DNA of 64,000 nt, taken from assembly GCF_900148515.1 (NCBI RefSeq), contig NZ_FRXN01000001.1, positions 930,001-994,000 on the forward strand. The letters run 5' to 3'. Under the pieces are notes generated by a model. That model made no database searches and was not told the origin of the DNA. It saw only the letters and a list, made by a program, of their open reading frames with translations. Below are positions 27,584 to 35,586 of this stretch, in pieces; within the stretch, counting starts at the first letter, position 1, and every line of letters starts with the position of its first letter. The DNA comes from Algoriphagus zhangzhouensis. Lineage in GTDB: Bacteria; Bacteroidota; Bacteroidia; Cytophagales; Cyclobacteriaceae. The translations under genes and the position numbers were made by a program.

Positions 27584-28471
27584 ATGGATAAACTCAAAAA
27601 AGAAGACATCCCTCAGGAAGTCTTTGACCTGTATGACTATTACGCCCATAATAAACTTGAAAGAAGGGTTTTTATGGAAAAACTTTCTGCATATGCTGTT
27701 GGAGGAATCACTTTGACTACCCTCATGAGTACAATGATGCCTGATTATGTCACCACGGCAACTATTCTGGATAATGATGAGCGTATGCAAAGCTCCGATT
27801 ATGTCTTTTATGACTCCCCCAAAGGAGGCGGAGAAATCCGAGGGCTACTTTCCAAACCTGCCGGGTCTGGTAAATTTCCAGGAATTGTGGTAGTTCATGA
27901 AAACAGAGGATTGAATCCCTATATCGAAGATGTTGGTAGAAGATGTGCTGTGGCTGGATTTATTTCCATAGCTCCAGATGCGCTTTGGCCATTGGGAGGA
28001 TATCCTGGAAACGATGATAAAGGTCGTGAAATGCAACGTGAAAGAAATAGAGATGAAATGTTGGAGGATTTCATAGCAGCATATAATTACCTCAAAAATC
28101 ATCCAGACTGCGATGGAAATGTAGGTGTAGTAGGATTCTGTTTTGGAGGATGGATCTCCAATATGATGGCAGTGAGGCTTCCAGATTTAGGAGCATCAGT
28201 ACCATTCTACGGCGGTCAGCCTTCTGCAGAAGAGGCTGCGCAAATAAAAGCTCCTTTGATGATTCAATACGCTGGATTGGACGAAAGAGTCAATGCAGGA
28301 TGGCCCGCTTATGAGGAGGTTTTGAAAACAAACGGAGTCGAATATCAGATGTTTATGTATCCAGATGTTAATCATGGATTCCATAATAATACAACTCCAC
28401 GATATGATGAAGCAGCAGCAAATCTAGCTTGGGATCGGACCATTGCTTTTTTTAAAGAGCATTTGAAATAG
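27584..28471 (+). CDS. Dienelactone hydrolase family protein
   Basis: This alpha/beta-hydrolase of the carboxymethylenebutenolidase type has 295 residues. The catalytic triad is visible: a cysteine nucleophile in VGFCFGGW, an aspartate in YAGLDERVNAGW and a histidine in DVNHGFHNN. The N-terminus (residues 1-50) carries KLERRVFMEKLSAYAVGGITL, a twin-arginine-like but imperfect segment before a hydrophobic stretch, so export is possible but not certain. The true substrate is probably an ester or lactone and not necessarily dienelactone. A strong terminator follows. Confidence 0.92.
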   Translation: MDKLKKEDIPQEVFDLYDYYAHNKLERRVFMEKLSAYAVGGITLTTLMSTMMPDYVTTATILDNDERMQSSDYVFYDSPKGGGEIRGLLSKPAGSGKFPGIVVVHENRGLNPYIEDVGRRCAVAGFISIAPDALWPLGGYPGNDDKGREMQRERNRDEMLEDFIAAYNYLKNHPDCDGNVGVVGFCFGGWISNMMAVRLPDLGASVPFYGGQPSAEEAAQIKAPLMIQYAGLDERVNAGWPAYEEVLKTNGVEYQMFMYPDVNHGFHNNTTPRYDEAAANLAWDRTIAFFKEHLK

Positions 28472-28488
28472 ATATAAATAAAAAGTTC

Positions 28489-28512
28489 AAGGGGCCAAAA
28501 GCCCCTTTTATT
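28489..28512 (+). terminator. Rho-independent terminator after the dienelactone hydrolase gene
   Basis: The stem AAGGGGC (28489..28495) pairs with GCCCCTT (28501..28507) over a 5-base loop, and the following sequence is TTTATTTT. Confidence 0.85.
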
Positions 28513-28586
28513 TTGGCCTCCACTATAGCATTACCTAACTTAAAGCCTTAATTAACCCACAGTCAATCTTAGATTGAACGATTTTT

Positions 28587-29339
28587 ATGAGAGAAAATAA
28601 ATTCAATATTGCCGTCCTGATTGACGGAGATAATGCTCAAGCCAAGCTTATCAAAGAAATTTTAGAAGAAGTTTCCAAATATGGAAAGGCCACAATTCGG
28701 CGAATCTATGGAGATTGGACTACTCCTCAAATGAACAGTTGGAAGGAGGTAATCAACCAATATTCTTTTAATCCCATTCAGAAATTCGCCTACACAACAG
28801 GTAAAAACTCTACAGACAGCTCCCTGATCATCGATGCTATGGATATCCTCCACAGCAATTCGGTGGATGGATTTTGTATCGTTTCATCAGATTCAGATTA
28901 TACAGGTTTAGCAAAGAGAATCCGTGAGGAAGGGATGTTTGTAATGGGAATAGGCAGAAGAATCACCCCTCAGGCCTTTGTACAGTCTTGTGAGATTTTC
29001 ACATTTGCCGAAAACTTGGGTGAAGAAGTTGAAGAAGAGAAAAAACCAGAAAAGTCAAGTTCAAGACAGAATGTGGTTGCGGCAGAAAGCCCCAAAAAGA
29101 GTTCTCATCCAAAAATTGACTTGCGTTTAATTGATCGGGCATTTGAGATTTCTTCTGATGAGGAGGAAGAAATACATATTGCCAAAATCGGAGCATCTCT
29201 TAGAAAAATTGATCCAAGTTTTGACCCCAGAACTTATGGTTTTCGAAATCTGACTGATTTATTCAAAAGCCTCAACAAATACGTCGTTGTAAGGAATGAA
29301 GTGAATGGATTGAATTATCCATTAGTAAAATTGAAGTAG
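28587..29339 (+). CDS. NYN-domain ribonuclease-like protein with C-terminal OST-HTH/LOTUS domain
   Basis: This 250-residue protein of the LabA/DUF88 type has a PIN-like NYN domain at about 1-155. Acidic metal-binding residues are seen in NIAVLIDGDNAQ, TDSSLIIDAMDIL and IVSSDSDYTGLAKRIRE. A charged linker (about 155-180) leads to a LOTUS/OST-HTH domain (about 185-250, DLRLIDRAFEISS and FDPRTYGFRNLTDLFKSL), which in other organisms binds RNA. A role as an RNA nuclease or RNA-binding regulator is inferred from the domains. It stands alone, followed by a repeat-rich gene-free region. Confidence 0.92.
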   Translation: MRENKFNIAVLIDGDNAQAKLIKEILEEVSKYGKATIRRIYGDWTTPQMNSWKEVINQYSFNPIQKFAYTTGKNSTDSSLIIDAMDILHSNSVDGFCIVSSDSDYTGLAKRIREEGMFVMGIGRRITPQAFVQSCEIFTFAENLGEEVEEEKKPEKSSSRQNVVAAESPKKSSHPKIDLRLIDRAFEISSDEEEEIHIAKIGASLRKIDPSFDPRTYGFRNLTDLFKSLNKYVVVRNEVNGLNYPLVKLK

Positions 29340-29418
29340 GAAATCATTTAAGTCACCTAAGAGCTTTAGTTTGCCTCTTACATATGCTTATAAAAAAAAT
29401 AAGTCAGAGACCTTTAAG

Positions 29419-29451
29419 TTTGGAACTTTTGAAAGACCAAAAGTTCCCAAA
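29419..29451. repeat. Short inverted repeat
   Basis: A perfect 9-base inverted repeat, GGAACTTTT (29422..29430) with AAAAGTTCC (29439..29447), has an 8-base loop. It is extended by TTT/AAA at the outer ends with one extra C. There is no T-run, so it is unlikely to be the NYN gene terminator. Confidence 0.6.
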
Positions 29452-29455
29452 AGTC

Positions 29456-29610
29456 TTTTGCCTGAATTGGCTTGAAAATGCCTTCGGACATTTTCTGCCG
29501 AATTGGGTCAAACGCTAAAAATCGCCAGATTTCCGAACAAGTTCGGAACTAGCCGATTTTCTTAACGCTTGTTGACCTCAATCCGTCACCAGCCACTTCA
29601 AGGCAGAATC
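29456..29610. repeat. Extended imperfect palindrome, about 155 bases
   Basis: The centre is a perfect 8-base inverted repeat TTCCGAAC-AA-GTTCGGAA at 29531..29548. Pairing continues outward with bulges: GTCAA (29507..29511) faces TTGAC (29571..29575), GAATTGGG faces CTCAATCC, and TTGCCTGAA at the left end faces CTTCAAGGCAGAA at the right end. The whole can fold into one long interrupted hairpin. I believe the sequence type recurs in related genomes, but I cannot search. Confidence 0.55.
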
Positions 29611-29690
29611 CTAACCATTCAAATAATCTTCAACAATCCAAGATCTTTTGAATTTTGCTAAAAAACTCAAATTTTGTGGTGCGGTGGGAG

Positions 29691-29743
29691 GATTTGGCAG
29701 CGGGGAGAGCGCGGGACTTGTGCGGCTGAAGCTTTGCCAAATC
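29691..29743. repeat. Inverted repeat with GC-rich loop
   Basis: GATTTGGCA (29691..29699) is the exact reverse complement of TGCCAAATC (29735..29743). The 35-base loop is far richer in G and C than the flanks. It is probably one arm of the same interspersed element as the next hairpin. Confidence 0.55.
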
Positions 29744-29754
29744 TTGATATTTTG

Positions 29755-29780
29755 GTTCTTTTGTATCAAGACAAAAGAAC
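29755..29780. repeat. Perfect 10-base inverted repeat
   Basis: GTTCTTTTGT (29755..29764) and ACAAAAGAAC (29771..29780) are exact reverse complements around the loop ATCAAG. The motif of a pyrimidine arm, ATCAAG, and a purine arm is one I associate with recurrent Bacteroidota intergenic repeats. Confidence 0.6.
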
Positions 29781-29950
29781 AGGCAAAAAGAAAAATCCTT
29801 TAAAACCTAAAATACAAATGTGTGGTTTTTGGTCCTTTTTCACCCACAGAAAAAAGGACTGAGAGTTCAATAGGATATATTTTTTCTTTTTTATGAAAAA
29901 CAGTTTTTTACCTGTAATATCGAAATCTATATTAGATGTTAACCAAAATA

Positions 29951-29973
29951 GTTTCGACTCCGCTCAGTCTGAC
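29951..29973. repeat. Recurrent motif related to CTGAGCGGAGTCGAAAC
   Basis: The bases GTTTCGACTCCGCTCAGTC read on the minus strand as GACTGAGCGGAGTCGAAAC, a short motif that I recall as frequent in intergenic regions of Bacteroidota and some other phyla. Only one copy is seen in this window. Confidence 0.45.
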
Positions 29974-30003
29974 AAATTTTAAGAGTTTGAGACAATCTAC
30001 ATT

Positions 30004-30417
30004 CTATTTACTCTCCTTGATATACCCCCACCCTTCTTTTTGCTTTTGGATGATCTCCAAAATACCATCAGGGACAGTACTTATTCCTTCGATCAAATCT
30101 TCCTTATCAATTTCATGCCTTTTCAAAGTCATTTCACAAACGACCATGGATATATTTTCCTTTTTCAATAGGCCCACAAGTGCATCAGAAACAGATGATT
30201 TTTCTTTCAATGCCATATTGATTGAGCTGCTATACAAAACCAATTCAAATTCTGATTTTGGGTAAGCTTCAGACATCATCGTTACATGTCGAATAGCTGA
30301 TTGATGTACCCCTTCATCAGGGCTAGTGATATCAAAGACAATTTGAACTTCGGGACTTTGTCCAAAAGCATTCAACACCAAAATGAAAACAATTCCAAAT
30401 ACTAAGAGTTTTTTCAT
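30004..30417 (-). CDS. Exported DsrE/DsrF-like family protein
   Basis: This 137-residue protein has a signal peptide (MKKLLVFGIVFILVLNAFGQ) followed by one DsrE-like domain. Seen: VQIVFDITSPDEG at the first strand, FELVLYSSSINMAL, and VVCEMTLKRHEI with the conserved cysteine, the usual layout of periplasmic DsrE-family members. Cytoplasmic DsrE relatives relay sulfur; whether this exported form does is unknown. It lies 10 bases after the Tat-exported DsrE-like gene on the same strand, so the two form an operon. Confidence 0.85.
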   Translation of the reverse strand: MKKLLVFGIVFILVLNAFGQSPEVQIVFDITSPDEGVHQSAIRHVTMMSEAYPKSEFELVLYSSSINMALKEKSSVSDALVGLLKKENISMVVCEMTLKRHEIDKEDLIEGISTVPDGILEIIQKQKEGWGYIKESK

Positions 30418-30427
30418 AATCTAAGAA

Positions 30428-31108
30428 TTACCCACCTGCAAATACATAAGCACATCCATGTTTCTGGGCTCTCTGCAACGCCCAAACACCAGAAGGAACG
30501 ATTTGTATTCCTGGCTCTACTGCTGCTTTGAAATCTGAATAAACATCAGCCGCTTCCAATCCCATTTGCCCAGCGATAACTCCACTGTAAAAGTTCATAG
30601 CTAGATCACATACGCAGAACATAGCACCACGAGCTTGAAGGTCTTTAATTCCTTGAATAGCAGGAATAGGGAAATCCCCCTCGGTTGGCGCATAGAAAGG
30701 GTTCCTTTCCGAAGGTTGTTGGGTTTTAGGATCGTTGATTCCATAGACCGTTCCCAATTTATATTTCTTCCAAACTGAGCTGTTCATTGCAAAAGGAATT
30801 GCAGAATGTCTAAGTACTGTCATAGCTGTCATATCAGAATCTGGCACGTCAGTTTGATTATTGGTCAGGTAAAATGCCCAGTTCCAAATTATTGGAAATC
30901 CATCATGGGGGGTAGAACCATCATAAACAATTCGATGAGTACCTTTAACTCCTTTGAACCATTCTTCTGCTTCATTTAGAATTTTAGAATCGGATTTGGT
31001 TTCAGCTTGAACCACTCCTCCCGAAAATGCAGTCAAGCCTCCAATCGCAGAACCCATAGCCAGGGTCTCAATAAAACTTCTTCGAGAATTACAATTTTCC
31101 TTATTCAT
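30428..31108 (-). CDS. Tat-exported DsrE-like protein
   Basis: From the ATG at 31108 this is a 226-residue protein with a twin-arginine signal (NSRRSFIETLAMGSAIGGLTAF, split as SRRSF plus a hydrophobic run). The mature part shows HRIVYDGSTPHDGFPI, LRHSAIPFAMNSSVWKKY and ARGAMFCVCDLAMNFYSGV with paired cysteines, and ends in a GVWALQRAQKHGCAYVFAGG-like tail. The layout suggests a DsrE/F-like fold. The frame runs a further 34 codons upstream, but these precede the Tat motif and are not expected. Function is unknown. It is operonic with the following DsrE protein and divergent from the cytolysin-like gene. Confidence 0.82.
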   Translation of the reverse strand: MNKENCNSRRSFIETLAMGSAIGGLTAFSGGVVQAETKSDSKILNEAEEWFKGVKGTHRIVYDGSTPHDGFPIIWNWAFYLTNNQTDVPDSDMTAMTVLRHSAIPFAMNSSVWKKYKLGTVYGINDPKTQQPSERNPFYAPTEGDFPIPAIQGIKDLQARGAMFCVCDLAMNFYSGVIAGQMGLEAADVYSDFKAAVEPGIQIVPSGVWALQRAQKHGCAYVFAGG

Positions 31109-31448
31109 TTTAAAAACAGTTTGAGTATAACATCTATTGAAAATCATGGAACTAAACAATAATGGTTTAATCAATATAAGAAAAATACAATAAATATTAT
31201 CCTTATTCAATTGACTACAAATACTTTAAGATATTTAAACCGGAAATAATTCAATACCCTAATAAATATCACGAACTAAAAAAAGGATTAATAACCATAT
31301 TAGAATATTACTATTAATTAAGTACAAACAATCACAAAAAATACTATTTAATCAGGGAATAAAAGTTTTTTGAAAAAAACCCAATACCACGTTACCACTT
31401 TTGAAACCTTTTGTCGCCTTTAGAAATACAACCAAATTTCTATTCGCC
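31109..31448. other. A/T-rich divergent promoter region
   Basis: These 340 bases lie between the Tat/DsrE gene (minus) and the cytolysin-like gene (plus). They are strikingly A/T-rich with several poly-A and TATT tracts and contain no open frame. Promoters for both directions should lie here, but I cannot place one with confidence. The low GC could also mark transferred DNA. Confidence 0.4.
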
Positions 31449-32978
31449 ATGAAAGCAAATTTTCAAATTTTCAAAAAGGCCATTTTTGCCTTTACTATGG
31501 GGATCTTTATGTATTCCTGTGATTTCGGAAACAATGATGATCCGATCAAAATATCTCCAGATGCTGAGACCATTGGAGAATATCTAAAAGGGTTAAACAA
31601 CGACCCTAACAACGTATTAAATGTTCAAAGTATTTCTGGGTCTTCTCAGAGAACTCAAATGGGCACCAATACTCAAAGCACCAATTTTAGTGGTGGATAT
31701 ACAGAATGCAAAACTGTCACCTATGACCTTCGAAACAATTTTGAAGACATCGCTATCCTAAGACCTACAAATGGCATTATTTACCCAGGAGCATTGGTAA
31801 TAGCTGATGAAGCGACATTGGGAGGCTTACCAACACCTGCCGGAGTGGATAGGGCTCCATTGGATTTACGAATTGATCTACCTGGAATCGGTGAAGAAGG
31901 AAGTTTTACCGTTGATAGTCCAAGCAATTCCAATGTCCAATCAGCATTGGATGGGGTTTTGGAATATTGGAATGCAAACGCCTATCAAGAAGGATATGTA
32001 AATGCAGCAAACTCAAGCTACGTGGCTAAAACTTCCTATAGTTCTCGTCAATTAAGTATGGATCTTGGGCTAAATGTTGAATGGGCAAGAGGAGATGTTT
32101 CAGCACAATTCAGTTACGAATCTACCAATACAGAAAGAGTAGCGATGATGGTGTTCAAGCAAGTCTTCTATTCAGTAACTATGGATCCTCCTACTAACCC
32201 GGGAAATGTTTTCGGACCTTCCGCTACACAAGCTGACATAGAAGCTAAGTTTGGACCTAACTCTCCTCCTGCATATGTACAAGCTGTGAATTATGGAAGA
32301 ATTATCATGTTCAGAATGGTAACTACTGAAAGTGCTACTGATGCGGAGCTGGAAGGTACTCTCAACTATGCAACAGGCCTCACAAATGTATCTGGAACAG
32401 TAGAAACGAAGTACAAAAGCATATTGAACAAATCCTCCATCACAGTGGTAACCATAGGAGGAAATGCATCTGTGGCTTCAAATGCTGTTGAAGCAAAGAC
32501 ATTCGCAGATTTGAACTATATCATCACTGGAGATAATGCTGTTTATTCAAGAAATAACCCTGGAGTACCTATCTCTTACAAGCTTCACTATCTCAAAGAC
32601 AATACAACAGCTAAGCTCGGTTATACTACTGAATATCAAGTAAAAACCTGCACTGACAAGAAATACCCAGCTAAAAATGTTTCATTGAATAATAAAAATG
32701 GATTTTTGGGAGTAACTATGAGGTTTTCCATAGCTTATAAGACAAAATCCGGCGGAAACACTTATAATCAAACAATTGCCAGTGGTGACATCTCTACCAA
32801 TACGAAAAAAGTCAAAACCGTCCCTGCCGGAGCTTTTGATATTCGAATTACCGTCGAATACAAAGATGGATTTAAGTGGAAATTCCTAAGTGATTATGAA
32901 TACAGCAAACCGACAGAGCTATGTTTGGAATCAACCCAAACGTTTACATCGGTTACGGTCCGAGGAGTATCCTGCTAA
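31449..32978 (+). CDS. Cholesterol-dependent cytolysin-like (CDCL) lipoprotein, predicted pore-forming toxin
   Basis: This is a predicted lipid-anchored member of the thiol-activated cytolysin/CDC family, 509 residues from the ATG at 31449; a TTG at 31401 would add 16 residues. Seen: a lipoprotein signal with C24 in FMYSC, then CDC-type blocks VFKQVFYSV (235-243), PPAYVQAVNYGRI (273-285), a strand turn TVVTIGGNA (332-340) and NNPGVPISYKLHYLKDN (369-385). A C-terminal beta-sandwich resembling domain 4 starts at about 405. The undecapeptide that recognises sterol-rich membranes (ECTGLAWEWWR in classic CDCs) aligns with residues 470-480 but is EYKDGFKWKFL, with no Cys and no tryptophan cluster. 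So the target is probably not animal cholesterol. It is convergent with a kinase gene (one base apart) and has no second CDC-like gene nearby. Confidence 0.86.
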   Translation: MKANFQIFKKAIFAFTMGIFMYSCDFGNNDDPIKISPDAETIGEYLKGLNNDPNNVLNVQSISGSSQRTQMGTNTQSTNFSGGYTECKTVTYDLRNNFEDIAILRPTNGIIYPGALVIADEATLGGLPTPAGVDRAPLDLRIDLPGIGEEGSFTVDSPSNSNVQSALDGVLEYWNANAYQEGYVNAANSSYVAKTSYSSRQLSMDLGLNVEWARGDVSAQFSYESTNTERVAMMVFKQVFYSVTMDPPTNPGNVFGPSATQADIEAKFGPNSPPAYVQAVNYGRIIMFRMVTTESATDAELEGTLNYATGLTNVSGTVETKYKSILNKSSITVVTIGGNASVASNAVEAKTFADLNYIITGDNAVYSRNNPGVPISYKLHYLKDNTTAKLGYTTEYQVKTCTDKKYPAKNVSLNNKNGFLGVTMRFSIAYKTKSGGNTYNQTIASGDISTNTKKVKTVPAGAFDIRITVEYKDGFKWKFLSDYEYSKPTELCLESTQTFTSVTVRGVSC

Positions 32979-32979
32979 A

Positions 32980-35577
32980 TCATTCATTAGATGCCAAGCC
33001 CCGATAATATGCAGCTTTTTCTTCATTATCGGTTGCTTGGTATGCTGAAGCTAAAGATGAATTCAATGAAAGTATTGCCTCTTTGTTCGACTCTTTATCT
33101 TCCTGATATGCATTCCGGGCTTTCTCTAAATATTCTATGGCGATAGGATAATCCCCCATTGCTAGCAGGCACTCTCCTACAGTCTGTTGGCTTTGGGCGA
33201 TATCCGGATGGCCTTCTGAAAAAATACTTTCCCTAATTTCAAGCCCTTTCTTATAATAAGTGAGGGCTTTTTCATAATTACCTTCTGCTTCCTCGACCTT
33301 TCCCAAATTGACATAAGGCGATGCTTGTCTTGGGTTATTGGCATCCATAGTTACTTGAAAGTTTTCAGCAGCTTTCTGGTAATATTTTTTAGCACTCGGA
33401 TAATCTTTTAAACTAAAGTATGCATTTGCTAAAGATCCAGACAATGCGCCAAAATAATAATGACTTTCTCCCATCAAGGAATCTATGATTACCAAAGTCT
33501 TTTCATAAATGGGAATTGCCTCTTCTGCTTTTCCTAATCGAATCAAGGTCCTGGCAGTATTTCCCATACTAGCAACAGTCTCCACATGGTAGTCTCCCAA
33601 AATTGCCCTTCTCTGCCTAAGGGACTCCTGAACGTACCCGAGTGCTATTGAATCCTCCCCTTTTTTCTGATTCAATGTCCCTAGGTAATTATAGGTATAG
33701 GCAATTTCTAAATGAGGTTCTTCATACAATTGCTTTTTCATATTTAAAGCCTCCATCAAATACTTCTCAGCTTCATCTAATTCACCCATGTCTATCAAAT
33801 TTGCACCGATCATGTGAAGACTTGTAGCCAAGTCTAAATTGGGAGGATCAAAATAAGTAAGGTAAATATCATAAGCTGCTCTGTAGGAAGAATCAGCTTC
33901 GGCATTTCTTCCCAAATCATATAAGGAGTTTCCTTTTTGGTATAAAGTGATGGCCATCATTTCTGAATTCCCAAGCCCATTTTCTTTGAGTAACTGAACA
34001 GATTGATTCACCAAAACCAAAGAGGTATCTATGTTTCCATAGTAATAATACCCACTTGAAAGCTGAGTCAATCGTTCAGCAGTAGTCTCTGGATTTGTAT
34101 TAGAGAGTGAGCTATTGATTTCAAATGCTTTTTCAGCAGTCTCCATTCCTTTATCATATTGACCGAGGTTAAAAAAAATTGGAGAAAGCCTGGCTAGCAT
34201 ATCCGCATACAATTCAGGATTGTCACCAGTGTTTTTTTCCAAATCTTCCAACCCTTTATTCAGTAACTGAACAGCGGTAATGGTATCTGCTCCACCCACA
34301 TTTGGATCAGCAGCCAAGAACACATCCGACATTAAATCTGTAATCTGGTTTGCCCGTTTGGCCTCTTCTTGAGCTATATTTCTTTGCTCAGCTAATTGAA
34401 CGGTATAATAGATCCCCATAGCCAAAAGCAAAATGAATGCCCCTCCAAGCGAAGATAACATCGCTCTATTTCTTCGGAAATACTTTTTGCTTTTGTAGGA
34501 CCATGGAGTCTTTTCAGCAAGAACTGGATAATTATTCAAGAAAGCTTTGATATCTCTTGTCATCTCATCGACAGACCCATAGCGATCTTCTGGATTGATT
34601 TGCATGGCTTTGGAACAGATCATTTCCAAATCTTCTGCAAAAGGAACATTTCCAAAGTCTGAGGAAAGAGAAAAAGGTAAGCTTTCACCTTTCAAAATTG
34701 CATCCTTCAGGTTTTGTCGATCATCAAAAAAGTTATGAAAAGGATGTTTTCCTGATAACAATTCCTGAAAGATTACTCCCAATGCATACAAATCAGAGTT
34801 GGTGCCAACGTTTGTCTTTTGGATCTGTTCAGGAGACGCATAGGCCAAAGTAAAACTACCGGATTGATCTTCTCCTTCTTCCATCATCTTAGAAACCCCA
34901 AAATCCAACAATTTCACCTGCTCACCTTCATGAACGATGATATTTTGAGGCTTTAAATCAAGATGGGCTATTAAAGATTGGTGTGCATATTTGACAGCTT
35001 GGCAAACCTGAAGAAATAAGTCAATTCGATTATTTAAACTTAGCTTCTCTGCATTACAATGTTCGATTAGGTTTTTACCAGAAACCCATTCCATAGTGAA
35101 ATAAGGTCTTTCATCTTCGGTAAATCCTCCATCGTACAATCGAGCGATATGTGGATGATTTAGCTTAGCTAGTATCTGTCTTTCCCTTTGAAAAAACTCT
35201 CGAAAGGAGCTATTTAGTACAACAGGCTTCATCAATTTGATGGCTACTATTTGATCAAATTGTCCATCTATTCTTTTTGCTTTAAACACAGAGCCCATGG
35301 CTCCCTGCCCCACTAATTCTTCCAATTCAAAGGATCCAATGGAAGATCCGATCAAATCTTGATCATTTTCCAAAACATTGAAAATGCTTGGTGCAGTAAC
35401 ATTAAAAATAGGATGTGCTTCACGGTCACCTTCTAAAAGCGACGCCAATTGATGATATAGGTTAGGGTCCTCCTCTAGAATGCCATCCAAAAAAAGTACC
35501 TGATCCTCTAGGGATAAAGCCGTCAGTTTGTGAAACGCATCTTCCAATGCCTTCCACTCCTCTTTCCTTTTACTCAT
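32980..35577 (-). CDS. Membrane-anchored serine/threonine protein kinase with C-terminal TPR array
   Basis: This is a signalling kinase of 865 residues. The kinase domain (about 83-340) shows the glycine loop GQGAMGSVFKAK, catalytic lysine K114 (VAIKLM), the catalytic loop HLDLKPQN (H205, D207, K209) and D225-F-G. The usual HRD arginine is leucine, so it is a non-RD kinase. A transmembrane helix lies at about 372-390, and the remaining 470 residues form repeated TPR helices (for example YNYLGTLNQKKGEDSIALGY and EKALTYYKKGLEIRE) outside or across the membrane. It starts 9 bases after the ECF-like sigma gene, so the two are coupled. The layout matches sigma/kinase pairs frequent in Planctomycetes. 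Confidence 0.93.
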   Translation of the reverse strand: MSKRKEEWKALEDAFHKLTALSLEDQVLFLDGILEEDPNLYHQLASLLEGDREAHPIFNVTAPSIFNVLENDQDLIGSSIGSFELEELVGQGAMGSVFKAKRIDGQFDQIVAIKLMKPVVLNSSFREFFQRERQILAKLNHPHIARLYDGGFTEDERPYFTMEWVSGKNLIEHCNAEKLSLNNRIDLFLQVCQAVKYAHQSLIAHLDLKPQNIIVHEGEQVKLLDFGVSKMMEEGEDQSGSFTLAYASPEQIQKTNVGTNSDLYALGVIFQELLSGKHPFHNFFDDRQNLKDAILKGESLPFSLSSDFGNVPFAEDLEMICSKAMQINPEDRYGSVDEMTRDIKAFLNNYPVLAEKTPWSYKSKKYFRRNRAMLSSLGGAFILLLAMGIYYTVQLAEQRNIAQEEAKRANQITDLMSDVFLAADPNVGGADTITAVQLLNKGLEDLEKNTGDNPELYADMLARLSPIFFNLGQYDKGMETAEKAFEINSSLSNTNPETTAERLTQLSSGYYYYGNIDTSLVLVNQSVQLLKENGLGNSEMMAITLYQKGNSLYDLGRNAEADSSYRAAYDIYLTYFDPPNLDLATSLHMIGANLIDMGELDEAEKYLMEALNMKKQLYEEPHLEIAYTYNYLGTLNQKKGEDSIALGYVQESLRQRRAILGDYHVETVASMGNTARTLIRLGKAEEAIPIYEKTLVIIDSLMGESHYYFGALSGSLANAYFSLKDYPSAKKYYQKAAENFQVTMDANNPRQASPYVNLGKVEEAEGNYEKALTYYKKGLEIRESIFSEGHPDIAQSQQTVGECLLAMGDYPIAIEYLEKARNAYQEDKESNKEAILSLNSSLASAYQATDNEEKAAYYRGLASNE

Positions 35578-35586
35578 GGTTTTTGC

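Larger units (their letters stand above)
29340..30003. other. Gene-free, repeat-rich intergenic region
   Basis: These 664 bases hold no credible gene. They contain at least four inverted repeats (29419..29451, 29456..29610, 29691..29743, 29755..29780) and a GC-rich patch around 29675..29735 that stands out from the A/T-rich surroundings. A GTTTCGACTCCGCTCAGTC motif lies at 29951. Short open frames such as 29674..29862 look like translated repeats. The content resembles interspersed palindromic elements of Bacteroidota intergenic DNA. Confidence 0.6.

Noticed and set aside
29674..29862. 62-codon open frame in the gene-free region
   Set aside because: It covers the GC-rich repeat and two hairpins; frames like this occur as translated repeats and lack supporting motifs.
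31401..31448. Longer N-terminus of the cytolysin-like gene from a TTG
   Set aside because: The lipoprotein signal fits best from the ATG at 31449; the added residues precede the positively charged start of the signal.
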